Origin: Porphyra umbilicalis
Taxonomy: Eukaryota > Rhodophyta > Bangiophyceae > Bangiales > Bangiaceae
Length of the DNA: 64,000 bases
Assembly (NCBI GenBank): GCA_002049455.2
Contig: KV918991.1
Coordinates: 1 to 64,000, forward strand
Direction of reading: 5' to 3'
The position numbers and the translations under genes are program-made. The notes below the pieces were generated by a model, which saw only the letters and a list, made by a program, of their open reading frames with translations, did not search any database and had not been told where the DNA came from. Within the stretch, counting starts at the first letter, position 1, and every line of letters starts with the position of its first letter. This document shows, in pieces, positions 38,540 through 46,811 of this stretch.

Positions 38540-39388
38540 TACACCCGTTCTCCCAAGAATCCCTCACTCCAACAGTTGCAAAAGAGTTCTAAATCGGCCT
38601 CTACAACCCGTAGAGGCCGATTCCAGGCACGTGCGTGCAATACCCTGGCCTTCAAGGCGGTGGCGCGCTCGGCGACGCATCGATACCGGGCACGCCGGCC
38701 GGCTCCATGGCCGCGAGCGTGCGCGGGGGCACGTACAGCCACGTTGCCGTGGTGGGGGGGGCGTCGGGCGGGGAAAGGGGTGCCGCCTCCGCCACCGCAG
38801 CAGCGGCGGCCCGCCAGCGTCGCGCGATGCCTACGGGCGGGGCTGTCACTCCGCCGCGCGGCGCACCTGCGCACGGCGGGCGGGGCGGCCGACACGGCGC
38901 ACGGGCGGGCGGGTGGGATTGACCGCCGCGCGACGGGGCGCCCCTAACCGCGCCGCTAGATGACGTCAGCAATCGCCGACGCGCCGCCGCAACAGACGCA
39001 GGCGCGCAGGCACGATGACCCGCGCGTCATCGCGGCCGCATCGAACCCCGGAAGTCGCGGCGCGCGGTCGCCGCGCGCAGTTCGGGGCGGTGGGGTGAGC
39101 AGGGGGGCAGGCGCCGTCCGGGCCCTGTGACCTTTGTGGCAGGACAGTCCATCTCAGCCATGTAACTCCATTCGCTTTTAGCGTCATCGCGACCCTTCCA
39201 GCACTGACGCGCCCTCAGATCCCTGAGGACACGAATGCAGACTGTCACCTCTGAAACGGAGAGCAAGTCCCTTGATCTAAGTATAAGTGTGCATCACTAC
39301 ACTTTGAGAGCACCCTGTCCTAAAGGCCAGGGAATTTGGAACACTTTTGGAACAATCGCAGTGAGGGGTTTTTGAGACAACGGCTGTA
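38540..39388. mobile_element. MITE (TACA..CCGTTCTCCC type), split by a nested E1
   Basis: The left part (38540-38622, TACACCCGTTCTCCC) and right part (39334-39388, ending ACGGCTGTA) match the two arms of the intact MITE at 39755-39890. E1 sits between them. Confidence 0.75.
38623..39333 (+). mobile_element. Nonautonomous element E1, copy 2 (711 bp), inserted in a MITE
   Basis: Same ends as copy 1. It is flanked by ATT on both sides (38620-38622 and 39334-39336). Removing E1 and one ATT restores GGCCGATTTGGAAC of the MITE, so the 3-bp duplication and exact ends are well supported. Confidence 0.85.
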
Positions 39389-39535
39389 TGTACATACGCT
39401 CTCTTTGAGCAGGCCTCCAGAGAGCCCTAAAATGGCCTGTTGTTCTTTCCGAGTCTCTCACACACCAAAGAGCTCTTGAGTCGGGCCCATACGATGGCTG
39501 ACAGGCAAACGCGCACATCGTCATCTTTGACTAAG

Positions 39536-39690
39536 TTTCCCAACGGAGCCCAACGGTTCTTCAACGAACGGCCCGTTGGGCCCAACCTCCAACTAAACGC
39601 GAAACCGATGGGCTCCGTTGAAGCTCAACGGGGCTCAACGGAGCCCCAACGAACGCCATTTCCGTTGGGCGTTTCCAGCCCATGGGGGGG
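39536..39690. repeat. Cluster of CCAACGG/CCGTTGG inverted motifs
   Basis: CAACGG or its complement CCGTTG appears about ten times in 150 bases in both orientations, able to form several small hairpins. The function is unknown. Confidence 0.6.
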
Positions 39691-39754
39691 GGGTGGCTTG
39701 CGATGGTCACATGCCGCATAAGATAGACTCGCGATGGCCTCATGTTGAACATGA

Positions 39755-39890
39755 TACAGCCGTTCTCCCAAAAATCCCGCACTCCAACTGTTGCAAAAGA
39801 GTTCCAAACCGGCCTCTGCGGGGTCGTAGAGGCCGATTTGGAACTCTTTTACAACTGTTGAAGTGCGGGATTTTTGGGAGAACGGCTGTA
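39755..39890. mobile_element. MITE-like fold-back, 136 bp, TA ends
   Basis: Almost perfect hairpin: the left arm starts TACAGCCGTTCTCCCAAAAA, the right arm ends with its reverse complement, and the loop is CTGCGGGGTCG. Arms of about 62 bp bounded by TA on each side suggest a Tc1/mariner-related MITE. Confidence 0.8.
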
Positions 39891-40280
39891 GAGACGCGGT
39901 AAGGCCGTGTTAAGGACCCGATTGGCGCACTAAAGTAGATCTGACCGAACCTAAGGCCTTCAGGCGATTGCAATGAGAGATCGTGGCAATGGTATTCGGG
40001 GTGCCCTTAGGGCGCGGGCCCACCCGAAGACACGGCAGGAAGCGTAGCAGCTGGCCCAATAGCCGCTTGCACGGCCCTCTGAGGGCAATCCCAGCAACGT
40101 CGGCCCCATCTCATATTCGTTACACGTTGTGCCACGAAGCAGAAACGTGTCTCTTTATTAAGGAAATGGGGCCACTGGGCTTTTCTGTCAACGTGATCGA
40201 CCCCATTCTGGCCTTCAATGGTCATGATGGAATCCTGGAAGTACGAGACAACTCCGAAGCGCAAAAATGGGGCGGGCGTT

Positions 40281-40318
40281 GGACCTGCCCCATTCGTGAA
40301 GCGAAATGGGGCAGGTCC
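40281..40318. repeat. 38-bp hairpin
   Basis: GGACCTGCCCCATT and AATGGGGCAGGTCC form 14-bp perfect arms around a 10-base loop. It is repeated in copy 2 at about 57413-57450. Confidence 0.8.
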
Positions 40319-40739
40319 GGCGTCGGCCCCAATGCGTTCTGTGCTCTCATTGGTGGAGTGTAACCAAACATGTATTACTATATATTGGTTGAGCGCGCAA
40401 CGTGTGTTGGGATGATCTTGATCAGTTTTGAAAGATAATGGTGCGGACCTGCACTCTTTGGCGATGAGGCCCGACCTCAGCATTCGAGAGCGGTCCAAAA
40501 GCTTTCGTCCATTGAACCAGGCTGATAGCGCAGGTGGTTGGCGTCTCGTGATTCGATTCCGACGCAGGCCGTCATTGTGGGCCGCGTGGGACGGGATCGG
40601 ACATGTGGCTCAGGCAGGCGTGGAGTGGGACTCTCTCTCGCCTCGTGACCCCCGATCTGGGCTCTTGAGGGCCTGTTGGCGTGGGGACGATGGATGGTTC
40701 GCGTGGCGCCATCACGACCATGCGGTCGTTAGGTTGTGG

Positions 40740-41195
40740 CGGGCCGCCCACCACTGATACAGCGCCACTGAGGGGGGGGGCGGCGGTTGAACGAGGTCGC
40801 GCGGGCGGCCTGGTCCCACACCCACACAGATATTTTGAGGTGGCAGGCCGCCCCACACTGCGTCAGAGCCTCTGGAGGGGGGGGGGGGTCGGAGGGGATC
40901 GCGCGTGGCCCCTGGGCGGGCACCCGCACAGAGATTTGCATGCGGCAGGCGGTGCGCCACCGCACCCAGAGCTATTTGAGAGGGGGGGGGGGGGTGGGCG
41001 GCGGCCGCGGGTCGCCTCCTGGCTCGTGCGCGGCCCAATCGGGGAGGTTGGTGGTCCGCCACCACCCACAGTGCCTTTCAGTGGGGGTGCGGCGGTCGAT
41101 CCTGGACCACGCGGTGCCTCGTTGGCTCCCGCGCAGCCTTTTCGGGGGTGGGGGTGGTCCACCACTGCGCACAGTGCGTTTTGAGAGGGGGGGCT
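40740..41195 (+). repeat. About 105-bp tandem repeat with G runs, five units, upstream of the nuclease gene
   Basis: Each unit has a GGT/CCACC-rich part (for example GTCCGCCACCACCCACAGTG) followed by TTTGAGAG or similar and a run of 5-13 G. G runs end near 40779, 40888, 40995, 41079 and 41191. It is preserved in copy 2, where run lengths differ slightly. Its place 0.4-0.8 kb before the nuclease start suggests promoter repeats, which is unproven. Confidence 0.75.
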
Positions 41196-41594
41196 CGGTC
41201 CGTCGCTCCTCATTCCGCGCTGCCGCACCGTGCACACACCCGACCCATCGACGTCGCGCCCATCGTTGTGACGCGTCCGGCCATTACCTGCATCGTCGGC
41301 CCCCCGCTACTCTGTTGCCCTGTTCCTCGTCCACGACGTGCCCGCTTCGCCCGCACGTTCCCTGTCGTCGGCTTGAGACGCACGATCCGCGCACCCGCCG
41401 CACTTTCTTTGCTACCCCACCACGTTTACGACCCCTATCCTTGTGTTCCGTGCTCCACCACCGTTTGCCCGCGCTCGCCCGCGACCCTCCCCTCCGCTGC
41501 TGGCCTGGAAGCTGCCGAGACGGGGCTGTCCAGCGCTGCCTCTCTCCTGGCCGAGGAAGATGGCGCCGTCGTTTGCGCTGCGGTGCAATCCCAC

Positions 41595-43031
41595 ATGGGC
41601 CTGCTGATGCTGATTCGACGACGGTCGCGCGCCGCCCGCGGACACCGCCGTCGCCACTACCGCGGTTCTGTTCCTGGGAGTCGGCCCAACAAGCGGCGTG
41701 ACTCTGCCGCTGGCCTGTTCAACATCCAGCGTGACTACTTCGGGGTCAACGCGGAGCCGCCGATCTACGACGACCGTGATTTCGAGACGCGCTTCCGTGT
41801 GCCGCGCAGTGTGTTTCGGCGCATCTACCTGGCCGTCAAGGACGAGCCGTTCTTCCAGCAGCGCATCAACGCGACGGGTCGCCTGCAGGCGCACCCGCTG
41901 CAAAAGGTCGTGGCCGCCTTCCGCGTCATCGCGTACGGCGAGGCGGCCGACCGGTCGGACGAGTACGTGCGCCTTTCTCGCTCGACGGTGGCGCAGGCGA
42001 CGAAGCTTCTCCTAGAATTCATCGTGCGGCGGTGGGCATCGACCTACCTACGCCGTCCCAACCAGTCGGAGCTCAAGGCTATGATGGCGCGCAACGCAGA
42101 GCGCGGCTTTCCCGGCTGTATGGGCTCGCTGGACTGTACCCACTGGGAGTGGCATCAGTGCCCGACGGGCATGGCGGGCGCGTACCAGAGCCGGAAGGGC
42201 TCGCGCGGCGTTGTCGTCGAGGCCGTATGCGACGAGGACCTGTGGATTTGGCACCTGTTTGTCGGTGCTCCCGGCAGTTTGAACGACATCAACGTTTTGA
42301 ACCAGTCGCCTCTGTACCTAGACGTCACGGCAGGCCGGTGGCCGCCGCGGGGCGTGACGTTTACCGTGAATGGGACCACCCGCACGCTACCTTACTACCT
42401 AGTCGACGGCATCTACCCTCGCTACGCGTTCCTAGTGTCCCCCCACCCCATGCCTATGACCGACGAGGACAAGACGTTCAACCGGCTGCAGGAGGCCATT
42501 CGCAAGGACGTTGAGCGGCTGTTTGGCGTTCTGACAAAGCGGTTTCACATCGCCTTGCACCCAGGACGGTATCGCTCCGTGAAGCAGCTGATCACCACGT
42601 ACAAGGCGGTCTGTATTTTGCACAACATGTGCGTGGAGAGCCGTCGAGACGGCTTTTTGAGCCGCCGCAGTGGGGGGACTAACGAGGGAGGGGGTGCGGG
42701 TGGTGAGGGTGAGGGACCTGCAGGCGCGGCTGCTGCCGCCGCGGGGGGTCATGATGGGAACGACGGTGGGGCGGAGGATGGTGGCGCTGCTGCCGCCGGG
42801 GGACCTGCGCCTGGCGGCGGCGGCGCCGCCGGCCCGGCCGACGCTGTCGATGCTGCTAACCCGCCCCCCGCATTGAACGCTGTGGGGCAGCCGCCCGCGG
42901 GCGGCATGGTTGCTGTCTTTGATGCTTGGGGCGAGACTCGCAACCCCACCGAACACGCGCAACTCCGTGCCGACCTGTCGGCGCACGTGTGGAGCGACCG
43001 CGGCGAGCTGCTGGCACCCTATGTTTTCTAG
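41595..43031 (+). CDS. PIF/Harbinger DDE nuclease (transposase), copy 1
   Basis: ATG at 41595 is the first ATG shared in frame by both copies; the frame is open upstream to a GTG at 41148. 478 residues. The catalytic DDE_4/plant-transposon-protein core has GSLDCTHWEWHQCP (first Asp), PGSLNDINVLNQSPLY (second Asp) and RKDVERLFGVL (Glu). A helix-rich segment before the core (LQKVVAAFRVIAYGEAADR, LSRSTVAQATKLL) matches the usual DNA-binding half. The C-terminal 110 residues are Gly/Ala/Pro-rich and end in LLAPYVF. It cuts the element out together with its Myb-like partner. Copy 1 keeps all core residues and looks intact. Confidence 0.9.
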   Translation: MGLLMLIRRRSRAARGHRRRHYRGSVPGSRPNKRRDSAAGLFNIQRDYFGVNAEPPIYDDRDFETRFRVPRSVFRRIYLAVKDEPFFQQRINATGRLQAHPLQKVVAAFRVIAYGEAADRSDEYVRLSRSTVAQATKLLLEFIVRRWASTYLRRPNQSELKAMMARNAERGFPGCMGSLDCTHWEWHQCPTGMAGAYQSRKGSRGVVVEAVCDEDLWIWHLFVGAPGSLNDINVLNQSPLYLDVTAGRWPPRGVTFTVNGTTRTLPYYLVDGIYPRYAFLVSPHPMPMTDEDKTFNRLQEAIRKDVERLFGVLTKRFHIALHPGRYRSVKQLITTYKAVCILHNMCVESRRDGFLSRRSGGTNEGGGAGGEGEGPAGAAAAAAGGHDGNDGGAEDGGAAAAGGPAPGGGGAAGPADAVDAANPPPALNAVGQPPAGGMVAVFDAWGETRNPTEHAQLRADLSAHVWSDRGELLAPYVF

Positions 43032-43048
43032 AGCAGCTGTACGGTTAC

Positions 43049-43091
43049 ACAAAGGTTTTTTTTTCCCCGTTGGGCAGGGGTTTTTTTTCCT
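43049..43091 (+). repeat. 43-bp T-rich motif just after the nuclease stop
   Basis: Starts ACAAAGG, then T9, CCCCGTTGGGCAGGGG, T8 and CCT. It begins 18 bases after the TAG. The same motif occurs in inverted orientation at 44513-44555, after the stop of the convergent gene. CCCC/GGGG can form a short stem. Confidence 0.85.
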
Positions 43092-44512
43092 TGACATGGT
43101 AGTCCATTGTGTGTCCCGGTAGGTCTGAGCCAGTTGGAACGCACGCGCGCGGATCCGGAAAAACGGAACAGGACAAGCAGTCGCCCGCGGGCGGCGTGCA
43201 CAGAGAGGCGATGGTCGCACGTGGGACCGGTCGGCCGCGCGGAGGGGCGCCAACAGGCGGCGCTGGTGGTGCCGGCCGACCCGCACGTGCCGCCGCCAGT
43301 CGCCAGCGAAGGGCCGGCTGCGACCGTGAGGAGAGGCGCAGAGCGCCGCGCCCCCGTCGGCGGTGCCCGGGGAGGCAACGACGCACCGATGGTAGCTGGG
43401 GCCACCGGCTCCTGGGAGGACGCGCCGGCGCTCGCGGCCAGGGGCAGCGCGCACGACGACACGCAGCCGCTCGCGGGCGGCGGCGGGCTCTGCTCTGACG
43501 AGCTGCTGGCCTTGGCAACGATGGGCCAACAGCAGCGTGGTCTTCGACAAAGACACGGAAACCTTCGGCGGCAGGCCACTGACGCTTTGGGATTTTACAA
43601 AGAGAACGGGTGTTCATTGGCTGCACGACACTAATTTTAATAAACATTTTGTTGAAGCTTGGAATTACAGTCGGATCTGTCCTAGTATAGACGAAATCAC
43701 AATCCAAAACGCCGGAAATGCCGGCGTTCGACCAATGAGCACAAAACAGCTGAATACTATATTTGCATTTCAGCCGTACTCTTGATGAAACACCTTCGCT
43801 GCTGTCGGTGGGGCCGTCCTCCGCGGTGGCTTCGCGGTGGCTTCGCAACGCTGGAAACGGCCCCCGGGGGCCCTGTCCTGAGAAGGCCGCTGCGGCCACA
43901 GCCGCCGCGGCCGCCCTCCTGCTGCGCCACAGCGCCGCCGTCCCTGCCGCCAGCCGCGGCCGCCGCCCCTCTCCGCAGGCGAGGGTGGGCGACAGCGGGG
44001 GTGGCGTCAGCGGCAGGGGCGCCGGCGGCGGCGGCAGAGGTGTCGGCGGTCGCGGCGGTGGCCGCCGCCTCACCGAGGAGCTGCCGCGCCTGCTGCGCCT
44101 GCGGCGCCCCGCCCTGACGCGCCGCCTGCATCACATTGGTGTCGAGCCGCAAGGGGCGGGGCGCGCGTGTAGCCGCCGCTCCCTCGGCGTCGTGCGTCGG
44201 CGCGGAGCCGAGGAGCGGCACGCGGCGCGACGGCAGCGCATCGCGCTCCAGCGGGGCGGGGCGCATCGCGCGCCGCCGGGGGGCAGCGCAGGTCCACACC
44301 GCGCGTTACCCCACGCGCCGCGCCCTGGTCGGCCGCTGCGACGGAGATGTGCGCGCATGTCACGCGCGCGGGGGGGGGGGGGCGCGTGTTGAGCTGGTGT
44401 GGAGGATGCGACTCAGGCCGGAAAAGAGTGCGGGGGGTGCGGGGGGTCATAGGCAAACGCTGCGCGCTCGGTCCTTTTCATGCCGCACGTGGGCAAGCAA
44501 TGGTACTTGTGT
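43092..44512. other. Spacer between the convergent Harbinger genes
   Basis: About 1.4 kb bounded by the inverted 43-bp motifs. Left part GC-rich, middle (43620-43780) AT-rich with TTTTAATAAACATTTTG, right part very G/C-rich with a G run of 12. Open frames here (for example 43107-43634) start at GTG and have no domain. It may be 3' regions or a separate nonautonomous insertion. Confidence 0.4.
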
Positions 44513-44555
44513 AGGAAAAAAAACCCCTGCCCAACGGGGAAAAAAAAACCTTTGT
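44513..44555 (-). repeat. 43-bp T-rich motif just after the Myb-like gene stop
   Basis: Reverse complement of the motif at 43049-43091, with the T runs again in the sense direction of the upstream gene. It lies 58 bases after the stop. Confidence 0.85.
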
Positions 44556-44613
44556 CATACTCAACATACACACGCAACACGTCGCACACAAAGGCAACAA
44601 ACTACAGGTCCAT

Positions 44614-45816
44614 CTACTCGGAATCATCGCTGTCGTCCAGCGACTCGCTGTCCTCGTCCAGGTTGCGAGTCGTGTTCGGGCTGCGCGCAAGCTGAGCCGC
44701 GGCTGCCTGCCGCTTGGTCTCCAGCGACTGACGGCCAGCGCCAGTCTTGGCGTGTTGACGCACGCGGGCCGGCGCAGCCTTGGCCGCCGCCGCCGCCGCC
44801 AGAGCAGAGGCTGATGTACCATCAGCACCCAAAGGCGCCGCCAGCGCTCCTCGCCCCGGCGGCGCCCGCGCTCCGGCGGCAGGGCCGGCAGCCGCCCGCA
44901 CCGTCCCCGTCGAGTTATCAACACCCAGACCGGCGACGCCGTCGCCCACACCGCCGATAGAGTCGTCAGTCCCCTCACCCCCTCCCTCGTCAATAGCAGA
45001 CGAGCTCGCCACACCCGCACGCTCCAGCATCTTCTGCGTCATGGCTAAACGGTAACGAGCCGCCTCAGGGGTGTGCCGCATCAGCGGCGAATCAAAAAAG
45101 CAAAGGGCAGTGCGCTCGTGCTGCGCGTCGGTGAGCTTGTGGAGAGCTTCAGTGCTGGCCTTGACCTGAGCGTCCATCTGCACGTCCTCTTGGCGCTGCA
45201 TCTTGGCCGCCTTGATGCCGACAGGGCGACCCTGAAAGCCGCCGTTGCGTCGGCTGCGGCCGCTACCGCTGCCGCTGCCACTCTCCTCCTCGTCAGACGA
45301 CGTGTCGCCCATAATGTCCATGCCCGAGGCGTCGCCGCCGTTGGCGGCGCCGCTAAACTTGTCGCTCTGCCGCAGGACGCGCCAACACGCGACCCACTTG
45401 CAGTGCGCGACTTTGGCCTTGCGCTTGCGCGTCTTGTCGTCGACCTTGTCCTGGTTGCGGTCCGCTCGGATCGCGTCGTAAATGTCCAGCGAGCAATAGC
45501 GCGCCACAGCGCCGCTGATAATGTCCTCCTCCGTCGGGTTGCCAGTGGTCGGCATGGCCTTAACAGCCAGGTAGTGCGACGTGAAGGCGCTCACACCCGC
45601 CCGAATGCGCTTAAACTGCTTCTCCAGCGCACTTGGAAGGCGCTCCACTCTCATCGGCCCCTTCCTCCGCACTTTCTCACCCCACACCTTGTGCACCGTC
45701 GCCCATAGGTTGTCCTTGGTCCGGGCAGTCCCCTTCACCGCGTCGCTCGTCACCTCCAGGTACGCCTCACAGAGGGGCACACGGTCGGCGTCCGTCCACC
45801 CCAGAGCAGACCCCAT
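44614..45816 (-). CDS. Harbinger-associated Myb/trihelix-like DNA-binding protein, copy 1
   Basis: ATG at 45816, 400 residues; the frame is open upstream to a GTG at 46065. The N-terminal Myb/SANT-like segment has GWTDADRVPLCEAYLEV, NLWATVHKVWGEKV and LEKQFKRIRAGVSAF. It is followed by EEDIISGAVARYCSLDIYDAI and CKWVACWRVLRQSDKF, a pattern found in the Myb-like partner proteins of PIF/Harbinger and in plant NAM-associated proteins. Then come a Ser/Asp/Gly acidic stretch (SSDEEESGSGSGSG), a basic patch, a helical region and an acidic tail ending DESESLDDSDDSE. In the family it binds the element ends and brings in the nuclease. An N-terminal extension from the next ORF is possible. Confidence 0.85.
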   Translation of the reverse strand: MGSALGWTDADRVPLCEAYLEVTSDAVKGTARTKDNLWATVHKVWGEKVRRKGPMRVERLPSALEKQFKRIRAGVSAFTSHYLAVKAMPTTGNPTEEDIISGAVARYCSLDIYDAIRADRNQDKVDDKTRKRKAKVAHCKWVACWRVLRQSDKFSGAANGGDASGMDIMGDTSSDEEESGSGSGSGRSRRNGGFQGRPVGIKAAKMQRQEDVQMDAQVKASTEALHKLTDAQHERTALCFFDSPLMRHTPEAARYRLAMTQKMLERAGVASSSAIDEGGGEGTDDSIGGVGDGVAGLGVDNSTGTVRAAAGPAAGARAPPGRGALAAPLGADGTSASALAAAAAAKAAPARVRQHAKTGAGRQSLETKRQAAAAQLARSPNTTRNLDEDSESLDDSDDSE

Positions 45817-45836
45817 CCTCTTGGGCAGCGAATACG

Positions 45837-46811
45837 TCACAGCCGGTAGGGAGGCGGCGGGTGAGCAGGGAACAGCTGGGGCGGCCGCCGAGGTACAGGG
45901 ACGAGCTGGTAGGTCGGGTCGACAGAGGGATGGTTCCCCTGCAAGACGTACACCGGACGGCTCAGGGGCTCGGCCGACGTCGGCTGCCGCAACGGCTGCG
46001 ACGGCGCGGGCCACCAGGTCCACGGCGAGGAAGTGCTCCGTGTCGGCGTCTGGGTCAGCACCCACTGCAGCTCTTGCGTGTCGCCCAGATCTCCGTACTG
46101 GTCGACCCGCCAGGGCGAGGGGGTATCAGGCACACGCCAAAGAGGCGCCGGTCGTGAAGCCTCCCAGGTTGGGACTTGGTCGTCGCCCCACGCCTCGCAG
46201 GAGGGAGCCCACCTCCAACTCGGAGGGGGGCCCGCCGGACGACGGGGCAGGGTGCACGGGCGGTCCCAGCCGTCGCCGCTTGGCGAGCGCCAGTCGCCCT
46301 GTGGCGGGCCAGGCGGTGGGCCCCACAGCTGGCGCGGCGGGCTGCGCGGGCGGTAGTTGTCCCGGCCGCCCCTGAAATGGGGCGGACCTCTTGGCGGGCT
46401 TGGGGGAGGACCCGGCGTCGGAGGCCGCGGCGGGCCGGGAGGACCACCAGCCGGCGGGCGCCGAGCGCTCCTACCAAAGTGGTTGGGGGAGAATGGAGGG
46501 CCCCTTGTCGGCCGGGGAGGGGCGCCCAAGGGCGGCCGAGGGGGGCTCGGTCGTCGCCAGCCGTCGTTGTCGCCACCGCCACGCGGACCCGCACGCACAG
46601 GGCCAGGAGGGCCGCCGCCAGCACCGCGGTCGTCCCAATCGCCGCGGTAGCGCACGTTCCGCCGTTGCTGCTCAAAGTCGTCGCGCTCGCCATGTCGGCG
46701 GCCGCGACCGAGAGGGGAGTGATGCCGCTTAAAAGGCCGGGGTCGCCCGCCCTCTGGGGCACCACCAAAGCCGGGGGGCGGGCGATGCCCACCCGGCGCC
46801 CCGTGCCGCAT
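45837..46811 (-). CDS. Arg/Gly/Pro-rich ORF upstream of the Myb-like gene, copy 1
   Basis: ATG at 46811, 324 residues. The N-terminal half is RG/GG/Pro-rich with acidic Asp residues (GGDNDGWRRPSPPRPP), like an RNA-binding low-complexity region; the C-terminal half has Trp/Pro-rich segments (WGPPPGPPQGDW, WWPAP) and ends YRL. It ends 20 bases before the ATG of the Myb-like gene and overlaps that frame's upstream extension in another frame. Copy 2 has the same arrangement, so the frame offset is not a chance error. It could be a separate small gene or a first exon joined by splicing to the Myb-like protein. No family recognised. Confidence 0.5.
   Translation of the reverse strand: MRHGAPGGHRPPPGFGGAPEGGRPRPFKRHHSPLGRGRRHGERDDFEQQRRNVRYRGDWDDRGAGGGPPGPVRAGPRGGGDNDGWRRPSPPRPPLGAPPRPTRGPPFSPNHFGRSARRPPAGGPPGPPRPPTPGPPPSPPRGPPHFRGGRDNYRPRSPPRQLWGPPPGPPQGDWRSPSGDGWDRPCTLPRRPAGPPPSWRWAPSCEAWGDDQVPTWEASRPAPLWRVPDTPSPWRVDQYGDLGDTQELQWVLTQTPTRSTSSPWTWWPAPSQPLRQPTSAEPLSRPVYVLQGNHPSVDPTYQLVPVPRRPPQLFPAHPPPPYRL

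Noticed and set aside
43107-43634. Plus-strand frame between the convergent Harbinger genes, open in both copies
   Set aside because: Starts at GTG, no domain, low complexity, and near-identity of the copies makes shared openness uninformative.
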